Assembly (NCBI RefSeq): GCF_029815055.1
Contig: NZ_JAPPWA010000002.1
Span: 310,001 to 374,000, forward strand
Source: Ignatzschineria sp. RMDPL8A
GTDB lineage: Bacteria; Pseudomonadota; Gammaproteobacteria; Cardiobacteriales; Wohlfahrtiimonadaceae
Direction: 5' to 3'
Length of the DNA stretch: 64,000 bases
The position numbers were made by a program, and so were the translations under genes. Under the pieces are notes generated by a model. That model did no database searches. It was not told where the DNA came from and saw nothing but the letters and a program-made list of their open reading frames with translations. Shown in pieces: positions 1-8,462 of this stretch (positions within the stretch are counted from its first letter, which is position 1; each line of letters opens with the position of its first letter).

Positions 1-83
1 GGATGATCGCAGGGACCTTCCTCGTGATCTTCTACGCTCCGGTCTTCTTTAGATTGATCGTTGGAAAACGCACGAAAGTGTAG
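1..83 (+). CDS. RND efflux transporter, C-terminal end (partial)
   Basis: Only the last 27 codons are inside the window; the gene begins upstream. The reading frame gives a hydrophobic stretch of the form MIAGTFLVIFYAPVFF followed by a basic tail and TAG at 81-83. This matches the last transmembrane helix and cytoplasmic tail of AcrB/MexB-type resistance-nodulation-division pumps, where a GGMIxAT...FxPVFF pattern is usual. Such proteins are inner-membrane proton/drug antiporters working with a periplasmic adaptor and an outer-membrane channel. Substrate and partner genes cannot be judged from this fragment. A strong terminator follows 34 bases downstream, so it ends its transcription unit. 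Confidence 0.8.
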   Translation, partial: MIAGTFLVIFYAPVFFRLIVGKRTKV

Positions 84-117
84 TGACGATCAAGTAAAGA
101 AACACCATAAAAACAAA

Positions 118-152
118 AACCGGCTCCAGAATTATCTGTGAGCCGGTTTTTT
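118..152. terminator. Bidirectional rho-independent terminator
   Basis: A perfect 9-bp stem (AACCGGCTC / GAGCCGGTT) with a 13-base loop is followed by a T-run on the plus strand and preceded by an A-rich run that acts as a T-run on the minus strand. It sits between the RND pump gene and the convergent ridA. Confidence 0.85.
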
Positions 153-191
153 ATCGCTTGAATAAAGCGACATTAAAACGGACGCATAAAC

Positions 192-575
192 TTATTTAAC
201 GTAAGCGATCGCTTCCACTTCCACTAATACGCCCATCGGTAATTTACCGACTTCAAAGCATGAGCGCGCAGGCGTATTTTCAGACCCAAAGAACTCTGCA
301 TAGACTTCATTAAAAGCGGCAAAGTCTTTAATATCGTCTAAGAAACAGGTGGTTTTGAGTACGCTATCAAAGCCCGCTCCCGCCTCTTCAAGGACTGCTT
401 TTAAGTTAAGGAGCGTTTGGCGTGCTTGCGCTTTTACATCGCCCTCGACCACTTGCATCGTAGCAGGATCGAGTGGAATTTGGCCTGAGGTAAAGACTAA
501 GTTACCAAGTGCATTCGCTTGTGAATAAGGACCCACCGCTTTCGGTGCGTTATCAGTATGAATAATTTTTTTCAT
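192..575 (-). CDS. ridA: 2-iminobutanoate/2-iminopropanoate deaminase RidA
   Basis: A 127-residue YjgF/YER057c/UK114 family protein, the normal length. RidA hydrolyses reactive enamine/imine intermediates released by PLP enzymes such as threonine dehydratase, protecting other PLP enzymes; it is a cytosolic homotrimer. Visible family features are GPYSQA (residues 15-20), the FTSGQI strand near residue 28, and the C-terminal signature PARSCFEVGKLP with the substrate-binding Arg at about 104, followed by EVEAIA. It is the last gene before a terminator shared with the convergent pump gene. A phosphofructokinase gene lies 42 bases upstream on the same strand and may be cotranscribed. Confidence 0.95.
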   Translation of the reverse strand: MKKIIHTDNAPKAVGPYSQANALGNLVFTSGQIPLDPATMQVVEGDVKAQARQTLLNLKAVLEEAGAGFDSVLKTTCFLDDIKDFAAFNEVYAEFFGSENTPARSCFEVGKLPMGVLVEVEAIAYVK

Positions 576-617
576 GATGTCTCCTTGATAGTATTTTTAT
601 AGTGCGTGTGATTCGGG

Positions 618-1652
618 TTAAATGCCCATGCAGACGCCGGTGTCGAGCATCGTTTTAATGAGGCTATGATTGCGCGGTAATAGACGGGGTTTCCCGGCCA
701 CTTCCTCGATTGGCACCGAGGTGAGTTTACCATTTTGTTGCGCGACCATCACACCGTATTGTGACTTTTTAATGAGCTCGATTGCTTTAGTGCCGCATTG
801 GGTGGCAAAGATTCGGTCACTTGCCGTTGGCACGCCGCCACGGCTCACATAACCAAGCGTTGTTAAACGGGCTTGCATTCCGGTGAGTTCTGGAATAGCA
901 TCGACGATCTTAATCGCTTCGGCATGTTTTTTGGGTTTAAGACCGAGCGCGTGATTCTCTTCCGAGACTGCGCCTTCCGCAATCACAAGTAGCGCCGAGC
1001 GTTTGTTATAGATATGTTTGTTAATGTATTTGACGAGCGATTCCATCGAGTAGGGCATCTCAGGAATAAGGCAGATATCCGCCGAGCCACCAAGCGCCGC
1101 GCCTGCTGCTAACCAACCGGCATCGCGTCCCATCACCTCTAAAATCATTAACCGGTGATGAGAATCGGCCGTTGTGCGAAGGCGATCGAGCGCCATCACA
1201 GAGACGTGAACCGCCGTATCATAGCCAAAGGTGACATCGGTTTTCGCAATGTCATTATCGATGGTTTTCGGAAGGGTGACGACTGGAATGCCCGCTTGAT
1301 GGAGATAGGAGGCAAATCGTTGCGTTCCGTCCCCTCCAAGGCAGACAAGGGCATCGAGCTCCAGTTTTTTAAAGCTCTCAACGCAGTTTGCGACCGCCTC
1401 TTCGGTATTGCGGGCACGTCCACCACCTCGGCCGGTTCCTAAAATGGTGCCACCGGTCCCTGCGATTTGATAGACATCTTCAAAGGTGAGGGGCGTGTGC
1501 GCCATTTCTGCCAATCCAACAAATCCGTCATTAATCCCGGTGACTTTCCAGCCCTCTTTGAGCGCCGATAAGGTAACGCCTCGAAGCGCTGCATTAAGCC
1601 CCTGACAGTCACCGCCTGCGGTTAAAATCCCGATATGTTTTCCGTTCGCCAT
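618..1652 (-). CDS. pfkA: 6-phosphofructokinase
   Basis: Phosphorylates fructose 6-phosphate to fructose 1,6-bisphosphate in glycolysis (cytosol). The 344-residue product has GGDCQGLNA near the N-terminus, GGDGT at about 106-110, PKTIDND at about 128-134 with the catalytic Asp, and MGRDAGW at about 174-180. The Gly after GGD (equivalent to Gly104 of the E. coli enzyme) is typical of ATP users, whereas Lys in PKTIDND (position 124) is more often seen in pyrophosphate or group III enzymes, so the phosphate donor is uncertain. A start 15 codons further upstream (1697) is possible but would overlap ygfZ by 35 bases; the ATG at 1652 leaves a 10-base gap and has GGGAG upstream. Probably cotranscribed with ygfZ. 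Confidence 0.9.
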   Translation of the reverse strand: MANGKHIGILTAGGDCQGLNAALRGVTLSALKEGWKVTGINDGFVGLAEMAHTPLTFEDVYQIAGTGGTILGTGRGGGRARNTEEAVANCVESFKKLELDALVCLGGDGTQRFASYLHQAGIPVVTLPKTIDNDIAKTDVTFGYDTAVHVSVMALDRLRTTADSHHRLMILEVMGRDAGWLAAGAALGGSADICLIPEMPYSMESLVKYINKHIYNKRSALLVIAEGAVSEENHALGLKPKKHAEAIKIVDAIPELTGMQARLTTLGYVSRGGVPTASDRIFATQCGTKAIELIKKSQYGVMVAQQNGKLTSVPIEEVAGKPRLLPRNHSLIKTMLDTGVCMGI

Positions 1653-1662
1653 GATAGTGTTT

Positions 1663-2334
1663 TTACTCCCAAATATGTTCGATCGTGATGGGTTCATTAA
1701 GTTTTAGCGCCGATTCTTTCGCGCTCAATTGAATCACCGCGAGCGCATTATCCCCTTCAAAGTAGATAATCGTTCCCGCTGATTTATCCTCATCATTAAG
1801 GATTTCTGCGCCATAGGCAAGTTCTTTTACGTTACTTGCTGTAATTTTTGCAAGGCGGCGTTTCGGAGCGCCTAAATACTCCATCCGCGCCACTACCTCT
1901 TGTCCGGTATAGCACCCTTTTTTAAAGTGAATCCCGTTCAATTTATCGAGGCTTAACATATGAGGCACAAACTTTTCCGTTGTCGCTTGGGTAATCCAAG
2001 GAATTAATAGATCTTCGGGCAGCGTAGCAAGCTCGTCCGCTAGCGCCTCTCTAAGCTCAATTTTCACCTTAGAGATAAAGACAAATTTGGTAAGATGGGC
2101 TTTAATTTGCTCCGCCATATCGCTTGGCATTAAGAGCACAATGTCATCTTCAGCATGACGGATAATCCACATCACCACCACCACACGGCCCTGATGGGTA
2201 CAAAGTGCCCCAAGCCCTGTGTTTTCGGCAGTTTGCTCAATAAAATTAAGATGATTAATATCGGCGGTGATTTGGCCTTGAATAAAGGTGCCCGCATCGG
2301 CACCGGTGAGATGAATGGCTGAGAGTTCAATCAT
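1663..2334 (-). CDS. ygfZ: tRNA-modifying / Fe-S repair folate-binding protein YgfZ
   Basis: A GcvT-like folate-binding protein that supports assembly or repair of iron-sulfur enzymes such as MiaB. The diagnostic motif K-G-C-Y-x-G-Q-E is present at residues 139-146 with the conserved Cys at 141. At 223 residues it is much shorter than E. coli YgfZ (about 326), a length seen in other compact family members; the missing part is C-terminal to the motif. The N-terminus (FIQGQITADI) matches the usual beginning of the family. It is first in a minus-strand run with the phosphofructokinase gene 10 bases downstream. Confidence 0.85.
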   Translation of the reverse strand: MIELSAIHLTGADAGTFIQGQITADINHLNFIEQTAENTGLGALCTHQGRVVVVMWIIRHAEDDIVLLMPSDMAEQIKAHLTKFVFISKVKIELREALADELATLPEDLLIPWITQATTEKFVPHMLSLDKLNGIHFKKGCYTGQEVVARMEYLGAPKRRLAKITASNVKELAYGAEILNDEDKSAGTIIYFEGDNALAVIQLSAKESALKLNEPITIEHIWE

Positions 2335-2552
2335 GTAAAGTCTCCTTTTATTCGTAATTTTCCTATCTTAACATGGATTGAGTGGGGGATGATGAAAAGC
2401 GCATAGCACTCTATGAATCAGGCGGTTGTGTGTTAGTATACAGAAGGAATATTTCCCTTTTTTGACGGGTGTAACCGTGGTGTAAGAGGGAGGCGATTCC
2501 CAATATTTTAGCTTAACCGAGAGCTTAAAATAAGGCTCTAAAAGGAGTGAAG

Positions 2553-3212
2553 ATGAGTTATCAATTAGTGGGTTATCCGTTGTGTCCCTTTGTTCAGCGC
2601 GTGTTGATTGCGCTCAATTATAAAAAGGTGGCGCATGAATTGACGTGGCTCGATCCGCATGGCGAGTTGCCCGATTGGTTTAACGCGTGGTCACCGCTTG
2701 GAAAAGTGCCGGTCATGAAGGTAAGTGAACGGGATGTGCTCTTTGAGTCGCTCGCGATTGTGGAGTTTATCGAAGAAGAGCATCCGGAGCATTCGCTCTA
2801 TGAAATCTGTCCGATTTCCCGGGCGAAAGATCGCGCGTGGGCAGGGGTTGCAGGCGAACTTTACGGGCCTCAATATATGTCGATGCGCACTAAAACCGTA
2901 GAGGATGCCGATCAATACTTTGATGCGCTTAAAGCAACGCTCGCGATTTTAGAAAATGAGAAAAACCCTGATGCGCGCTACTTTAGTCGGGATCAGTTTT
3001 CATTAGTGGATCTAGTGCTTGCGCCGATGTTTGCTCGTTTTGTGATTGTTGATGAACTGCGTTCAGGCGATCTTTTAAGCGGCTTTCCAAAGCTTGCCGC
3101 ACTTCGCAATACGCTCTTAAATGAGCCCTTTATTGCGCCGATGATTGATCGAGAATGGAAAGAAAATTTCATTAAAAATATGGCCAAAAATGGCGGCGTC
3201 TTTTTTAATTAG
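2553..3212 (+). CDS. Glutathione S-transferase family protein
   Basis: A 219-residue protein with an N-terminal thioredoxin-like domain carrying the active-site type motif YPLCPFVQR (Cys11-Pro-Phe) and a helical C-terminal GST domain. The later segment GKVPVM holds the cis-Pro and LFESLAIVEFI resembles the glutathione-binding E-S motif. The Cys at the N-terminal end suggests an omega/beta-like class with thiol-transfer or deglutathionylating activity rather than classical conjugation; substrate unknown. ATG at 2553 is preferred over GTG at 2547 because AAAGGAG lies at 2541-2547 with 5-base spacing. It is a single-gene unit closed by its own terminator. Confidence 0.85.
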   Translation: MSYQLVGYPLCPFVQRVLIALNYKKVAHELTWLDPHGELPDWFNAWSPLGKVPVMKVSERDVLFESLAIVEFIEEEHPEHSLYEICPISRAKDRAWAGVAGELYGPQYMSMRTKTVEDADQYFDALKATLAILENEKNPDARYFSRDQFSLVDLVLAPMFARFVIVDELRSGDLLSGFPKLAALRNTLLNEPFIAPMIDREWKENFIKNMAKNGGVFFN

Positions 3213-3225
3213 ATCACACATTAGG

Positions 3226-3252
3226 AGGAGCTTTTATAAAAGCTCCTTTTTT
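3226..3252 (+). terminator. Rho-independent terminator after GST gene
   Basis: Perfect 10-bp inverted repeat AGGAGCTTTT / AAAAGCTCCT with a 2-base centre, followed by six T residues, 13 bases after the stop codon. Confidence 0.8.
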
Positions 3253-3430
3253 ACGAGCGCTTGCCATCTTAGCGGGAAATCTTTTTGAAGGAATTTTGAA
3301 AACTTGCTAAGCTTAGCAAACCTTTACATCGGCGTAGATTACGATGGTGTGAAGGCGTTTTAAACCAAAAATTTTTATGAAAAATGTAATGCAATAACAA
3401 CAAAAAATGACTTTATGGGGAGGAGTCTAA

Positions 3431-4510
3431 ATGAGGCCATTACAAGCAAATTTATCCATCAATGCACTGAAACACAATCTTGAAACGCTGCGCGCGTGCT
3501 CACCTGAAAGCCAACACGTCGCGGTGATTAAAGCGAATGCGTACGGGCACCGTGTGCCATTATTATTGCCTGAACTTGAGCGCAATCCTGTGATCGACTA
3601 TTTGGCGGTCGCGATCATTGAAGAGGCGCTTGAGATTCGTGAATTTGGGGCGCAAAAGCCGGTGCTTCTTTTAGAGGGCGTGTTTGAGCAAGAGGAGTAT
3701 TACACCGCGTCTGAATACAATTTTGCAGTGGTGGTCGCAAATGCCAAACAGCTCAAATGGCTCACCGATGTGGAGCTTAAAAAACCGCTCAATGTCTTTT
3801 TAAAGGTCGATAGTGGCATGCATCGCCTCGGAGCCAATCCGGCGGATATTCCGGAGATCTACGAGTGTGTGAGTTCATCAAAAAACGTGAAATCGGTCAC
3901 TTTGATGACCCATTTTGCCTGCGCCGATGAGGCGGATTCTCCCTTAACGGAAAAACAGATCGCCATTATGGAAGCGCTAAAAGAGATCGATGCGCCTCAA
4001 AGCAATGCCAATTCCGCGGCGGTACTAACGCTTCCGCAGACTCATAACGCCATCGTTCGCTTTGGAATTTCGCTCTATGGCGTCTCGCCGATTGACGATA
4101 CCACGGGTGCGGATTTTAACCTCAAACCGCTCATTAATCTCACTACAAAAATTATCCATACCTCCATTATTGAAAAGGGCGAAACGGTCGGTTACGGGGC
4201 GAAATTTACCGCACCGGAAACGATGCCGATTGGGGTGATTGCGATGGGCTATGCCGATGGCTATCCCCGTGAAATTTCAACGGAGGCGTATGTTTTAGTG
4301 GGTGAGCATAAAGCGCCGATTATTGGCCGGCCGGCGATGGATATGATGATGATCGATCTGCGTTCTGTGCCGATGGAGTCGTGGAATGAGGAAGTAACGC
4401 TCTTTGGCGATGCACTCCCGATTGAACGCGTTGCGCTCTGGGGTGGGACAATTCCCTATACCATTTTTACCCATCTAGCGCCGCGAATTCGTTTTGAGAT
4501 TGTGGATTAA
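3431..4510 (+). CDS. alr: Alanine racemase
   Basis: PLP-dependent racemase that makes D-alanine for peptidoglycan. The 359-residue length is standard. The PLP lysine lies in AVIKANAYGH (Lys34), which is the family signature. Other conserved pieces are DSGMHRLG, the MTHFACAD region, RFGISLYG, and VGYGAKF with the catalytic Tyr, followed by GYADGYPR and GRPAMDM. The protein has no signal peptide, so it is cytosolic and biosynthetic. Start ATG at 3431 is preceded by GGGGAGGAG. It is monocistronic, with terminators on both sides. Confidence 0.97.
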   Translation: MRPLQANLSINALKHNLETLRACSPESQHVAVIKANAYGHRVPLLLPELERNPVIDYLAVAIIEEALEIREFGAQKPVLLLEGVFEQEEYYTASEYNFAVVVANAKQLKWLTDVELKKPLNVFLKVDSGMHRLGANPADIPEIYECVSSSKNVKSVTLMTHFACADEADSPLTEKQIAIMEALKEIDAPQSNANSAAVLTLPQTHNAIVRFGISLYGVSPIDDTTGADFNLKPLINLTTKIIHTSIIEKGETVGYGAKFTAPETMPIGVIAMGYADGYPREISTEAYVLVGEHKAPIIGRPAMDMMMIDLRSVPMESWNEEVTLFGDALPIERVALWGGTIPYTIFTHLAPRIRFEIVD

Positions 4511-4516
4511 CAAGAT

Positions 4517-4558
4517 GGAAAAAAGGAGACTTAAGTCATCAGCTTGAGTCTCCTTTTT
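4517..4558. terminator. Terminator between alr and ydfG
   Basis: A stem of about 15 bp (AAAAGGAGACTTAAG with CTTGAGTCTCCTTTT, one wobble pair) and a 7-base loop. A- and T-runs on opposite sides let it act for both convergent genes. Confidence 0.8.
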
Positions 4559-4597
4559 GTTTGATATCGATTTTTAGTCGGGATTATGCACTCCGTG

Positions 4598-5353
4598 TTA
4601 AAGCTTGCCCTTATGAACCGTTAGTCCGTTAAAGGTTTGCGCCGTTGGCATCATTTCGATGCGATTAATATTGACGTGCTCCGGTTGATTGGAGAGCCAG
4701 ACTAAAATATTGGCCACGTCTTCACCGGTGATCGCTTTTACATCAGCATAAACATCGGCAGCGCGCTCATCATCGCCTTTAAAGCGCACATTGGAAAATT
4801 CTGTTTCTGAGCAAAGCCCGGGTTCGACGTTGGTAACGCGAATGTTTTTCCCCACAAGATCGGCTCTGAGATTGAGCGAAAACTGCGTGACAAACGCCTT
4901 GGTGGCGCCGTAAACATTGGAGCCTTTATAGGGGTAATTGCCCGCGATTGAGCTTAAATTAATGATGTAGCCGCGATTGCGCTCTACCATTTGCGGAAGC
5001 ACCAGATGGGTTAGATAGGTGAGCCCTTTGGTATTCACATCAATCATGGTTTCCCAGTCGGAAAAATCTGCCTCAAAGGCCGGATCTTGCCCAAGCGCAA
5101 GGCCAGCATTATTGACAAGCACATCGATCTGATTGAAAAGCTCAGGAATCGATTCGATCGCTTTTTTAAGTTTTTTATGGTTGGTTACATCGGCAACCAC
5201 CGGTAAAAAACGTTCGCCAAGCAGCACTTTTAGCTCATCTAAACGCTCTTTACGGCGCGCAAGACCGATGACAAAATCGCCGTTTTCAATAAACTTTTTC
5301 GCCGCTTCCATCCCAAATCCGGCAGAGGCTCCAGAAATTAAAATGACTCGCAT
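4598..5353 (-). CDS. ydfG: NADP-dependent 3-hydroxy acid dehydrogenase YdfG
   Basis: Classical short-chain dehydrogenase. E. coli YdfG oxidises L-allo-threonine, L-serine and 3-hydroxy acids with NADP+ and also reduces malonic semialdehyde. The Rossmann motif GASAGFG is at 8-14, NNAG near 81-84, and the catalytic Ser (about 134), Tyr148 and Lys152 appear in YGATK. The C-terminal TEFSNVRFKGDD and HVNIN...EMMP segments are close to the E. coli protein as I remember it. A GTG one codon upstream is possible; the ATG is preferred because AGGAGAGAG precedes it. Confidence 0.9.
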   Translation of the reverse strand: MRVILISGASAGFGMEAAKKFIENGDFVIGLARRKERLDELKVLLGERFLPVVADVTNHKKLKKAIESIPELFNQIDVLVNNAGLALGQDPAFEADFSDWETMIDVNTKGLTYLTHLVLPQMVERNRGYIINLSSIAGNYPYKGSNVYGATKAFVTQFSLNLRADLVGKNIRVTNVEPGLCSETEFSNVRFKGDDERAADVYADVKAITGEDVANILVWLSNQPEHVNINRIEMMPTAQTFNGLTVHKGKL

Positions 5354-5476
5354 CACTCTCTCCTTTTGTATGGTGTAATCTCTCTATCCTACGCGCTCTT
5401 TTGTCGAAGGGGAAGGGCGCGTATAGAGTGTAGGGTTCTTATAACTATAACCGTAATCGTGCAGATATCGATGAGA

Positions 5477-7390
5477 TTAAATCAGCTCGTTAATCTCTTC
5501 AATGCGTCCGCTATGGGTCAGCCAAAGTTCTTCAAGCGCCATCAGCTCGGTTTCAAGGGTCTCTTTATCGGCGTTGAGCTTCTCGATCGCTTGGGGCGAA
5601 TGAGTATTATAGGTCTCAGGATCGCCCAAAATCGCGTCGATCTCGCCAATTTGATCCTCAAGTTTCGGAATCTTTTTCTCGGCACTCTCTTTTTCACGGG
5701 TAATCCGGCGGAGCTCATTGTTGAGCTGCTTACGCTCTTCACGGCTCTGCTGAGAAGTCTCTTTTTTCGGTGCGATAAGCGCTTCCGTTGCGCCACTCTC
5801 TTTACGATTTGCTTCTCGATTTTGCTCAATAAGGTAATCACGATAATCATCGAGATCGCCTTTAAAGGGCTTGAGCGTCTTTTTCGCCACCAACATAAAT
5901 TCATCGCAACAAAGTTTTAGGAGCGAGGCATCATGGGAGACCATCAGCACCGCGCCCTCAAAGGCTTGCAGCGCAATGGCGATCGCTTCACGCATCTCAA
6001 TATCGAGGTGGTTCGTCGGTTCGTCAAGGAGGAGCAGGTTCGGCTTTTGATAGACGATCATCGCAAGGGCAAGACGGGCTTTTTCACCGCCTGAAAAGGG
6101 GCCGATCGCTTCATCGACTTTTTCCCCATGGAAACCAAACGAGCCAAGAAAATTGCGCGCTTCTTGGGTAATTAACGTGCTATCGAGTTGCTGAATATGC
6201 CAAAGCGGCGTCTCATCAAGGCGAAGATATTCCACTTGATGCTGAGAAAAATAGCCCACATTTAAATGCTCGGAGGCGACGATTAGGCCTTGATCGGTGC
6301 TAAGTTCGCCTGCGATCAGTTTAATGAGTGTCGATTTGCCCTCACCATTTCGCCCTAAAATGCCGTAACGAGTTTCGGGGGTGATGGTGAGATTGATGTT
6401 TTGCAAAATGTTGCGTTCGCCATCGTAAGAAAAATCCACTTCATCCATGCGAATGAGCGGATCGGGCAGGCGATCGGGCGTTCTAAAGCTAAATTTAAAT
6501 TCGTTTTCCGCCACCACCGGTGCAATATCTTCCAGTTTTTCAAGCGCTTTAACACGGCTTTGTGCTTGTTTCGCTTTTGTCGCTTTCGCGCCAAATCGAT
6601 TGATAAATTGTTGCAGATGGGCGCGAGTCTTCTCATTTTTCTCATAGAGCGCTTGTTGGTGCGCTAGTTTTTCCGCACTGAGGCGCAGATAATCGCTGTA
6701 GTTTCCGGTATAGGCGGTCGCTTTTTGCTGATTGAGATGAATGATGTGGGTGCAGATATTGTCGAGAAACTCTTTGTCATGGGAGATCACCATCAGTGAG
6801 CCGCCATAATTTTTGAGCCAATCTTCCACCCAAACCACCGTTTCAAAGTCAAGGTGGTTCGTCGGTTCGTCAAGGAGGAGAAGATCGGAGCGACACATCA
6901 GCGCCTTACCAATATTGAGACGCATGCGCCATCCGCCCGAAAATTCGCGTACTTTTTTATGGTAATCCGCTTCAATAAACCCAAGCCCTTTAAGGAGCTG
7001 GTAGGCACGGCTATCGGCCCGGTATCCATCGATGCGTTCGAGCTGTTGATGAATATCGCTAATGGCAAATCCATCCTCTTCAAGGAGCGCTTTTTCTTCA
7101 GCTTTACGGAGCTCAGCGAGCTCTTCATCGCCCGATAAAATATATTCAAAGGCGGTGAGCGAGGTGTCGTGAATCTCTTGGGCAACCTCGGCAATCACAT
7201 AATTTTTGGGGATATAGATATCGCCCTTATCCGGCTCTAAACGCCCTAAAATCGTATTGAAGAGGGTCGTTTTACCGGTGCCGTTTTTCCCGACAATGCC
7301 CACACGCATCTTCGGCGAGAGGGTAAAGGAAAAACCATCAATTAAGAGATTCGCATTCATGCGAATGGAGAGATTACTAAATTCGATCAT
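5477..7390 (-). CDS. yheS: ABC-F family ATPase YheS
   Basis: A 637-residue soluble protein with two ABC ATPase domains and no membrane segment, as in the ABC-F translation factors that act at the ribosomal E site. The first Walker A is GKNGTGKTT (34-42) with signature FSGGWRMRL; the second Walker A GRNGEGKST is near 345-353 with FSGGEKARLALA. Both halves carry LLLDEPTNHLD. The linker between domains is basic and Gln-rich (AKATKAKQAQSRVKALEKLE), and the C-terminus is a predicted coiled coil. Length and N-terminal sequence fit YheS better than Uup or EttA. The gene is 17 bases downstream of folP, so the two are probably cotranscribed. Confidence 0.88.
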   Translation of the reverse strand: MIEFSNLSIRMNANLLIDGFSFTLSPKMRVGIVGKNGTGKTTLFNTILGRLEPDKGDIYIPKNYVIAEVAQEIHDTSLTAFEYILSGDEELAELRKAEEKALLEEDGFAISDIHQQLERIDGYRADSRAYQLLKGLGFIEADYHKKVREFSGGWRMRLNIGKALMCRSDLLLLDEPTNHLDFETVVWVEDWLKNYGGSLMVISHDKEFLDNICTHIIHLNQQKATAYTGNYSDYLRLSAEKLAHQQALYEKNEKTRAHLQQFINRFGAKATKAKQAQSRVKALEKLEDIAPVVAENEFKFSFRTPDRLPDPLIRMDEVDFSYDGERNILQNINLTITPETRYGILGRNGEGKSTLIKLIAGELSTDQGLIVASEHLNVGYFSQHQVEYLRLDETPLWHIQQLDSTLITQEARNFLGSFGFHGEKVDEAIGPFSGGEKARLALAMIVYQKPNLLLLDEPTNHLDIEMREAIAIALQAFEGAVLMVSHDASLLKLCCDEFMLVAKKTLKPFKGDLDDYRDYLIEQNREANRKESGATEALIAPKKETSQQSREERKQLNNELRRITREKESAEKKIPKLEDQIGEIDAILGDPETYNTHSPQAIEKLNADKETLETELMALEELWLTHSGRIEEINELI

Positions 7391-7406
7391 AAATATTGGC
7401 AGTGTT

Positions 7407-8282
7407 TTAAGTTAAATCGTTTGAGGGGAGCGTCGGCGTTGCCGATTCGATCGCTTCCCACATTAAAAAGGCTTCTTTGGTGGCTTTGACATCGTGCACG
7501 CGTAAGATTTCAGCACCCGCATTCATCGCCCAGAGCGCCGCACTTAAGTTGCCCGCAAGGCGCTCTTTTGCCACGTCCACATGGGTAACAGCCCCAATTA
7601 ATCGCTTACGAGATACGCCGACTAATACGGGATAGTCTGTCCCGATTAGATGATGGATCTCGTTAAGCAGCGAGAGCTGGTCGGGATTGGTTTTATCAAA
7701 GCCAAAGCCCGGGTCTAAAATAATGCGCGAGGCATCAATTCCTGCATTTTCACAGCGATAGGCGATCTTTAAGAGATGTTCCGTCACCGAATGAGTAATG
7801 CCGCCAGGATAGGTGAGATCGCCCTCAATATGCATCTTTTCATGGTTTCCAAGTTGATGCATGAGGCAAACCGCCGCCTCACTTTTGGCAATGATGGGGA
7901 GAGAATCGGGGTCACTTAATCCGGTGACATCATTGATAATATCGGCGCCTTCCGCGATCATCACCGCCATGGTTTTAGCGCGAAAGGTATCAATTGAGAT
8001 CGGCACATTGATATGCGCGGTCAGTTTTTTAACGACTGGGAGAAGGCGGGCGATCTCTTCTTCGGCGGTAATGGGGGCCGCTTTCGGATTAGTGGATTCT
8101 GCGCCAATATCGATAATATCTGCGCCCTCTTCAATCATCTGATAGGCGTGTTCGAGCGCCTTTTCAGCATCATAATAATCGCCCCCATCGGAAAATGAGT
8201 TGGGGGTGACATTTAAAATGCCCATAATTTGGGTGCGATCGAAATGAAGCGATGTTTGATTAAAGCGTAGAATTTTAGCCAT
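7407..8282 (-). CDS. folP: Dihydropteroate synthase
   Basis: Condenses p-aminobenzoate with dihydropterin pyrophosphate in folate synthesis; it is the sulfonamide target. The 291-residue product shows IMGILNVTPNSFSDGG (DHPS signature 1) near residue 20, then GADIIDIGAEST (signature 2), DTFRAKT, LDPGFGFDK and GVSRKR with the conserved Lys/Arg. A start 19 codons upstream is open, but the extra residues do not resemble the family, so the ATG at 8282 was chosen. Unlike the common ftsH-folP-glmM arrangement, here it follows hemY (behind a hairpin) and precedes yheS. Confidence 0.95.
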   Translation of the reverse strand: MAKILRFNQTSLHFDRTQIMGILNVTPNSFSDGGDYYDAEKALEHAYQMIEEGADIIDIGAESTNPKAAPITAEEEIARLLPVVKKLTAHINVPISIDTFRAKTMAVMIAEGADIINDVTGLSDPDSLPIIAKSEAAVCLMHQLGNHEKMHIEGDLTYPGGITHSVTEHLLKIAYRCENAGIDASRIILDPGFGFDKTNPDQLSLLNEIHHLIGTDYPVLVGVSRKRLIGAVTHVDVAKERLAGNLSAALWAMNAGAEILRVHDVKATKEAFLMWEAIESATPTLPSNDLT

Positions 8283-8404
8283 GATATGCAGGGTGCCTTC
8301 TCCAGTGAACGGAAATGAACGGGGTGATAAGTGATGCAATGACGCACAATATTATAACGATTTCGGAGCGTTTCGGGAAAAAAGTGATGGAAAATTTGAG
8401 GGAA

Positions 8405-8440
8405 TAAAAAACGCGCAAAAGAGAACGGGCTCTTTGCGCG
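8405..8440 (-). terminator. Terminator of the hem operon
   Basis: On the minus strand an imperfect stem GCGCAAAGAG / CTCTTTTGCGC is followed by six T residues, 22 bases after hemY. It separates the hem genes from folP. Confidence 0.7.
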
Positions 8441-8462
8441 CTGTATCGAGATTAAGAGAGGA

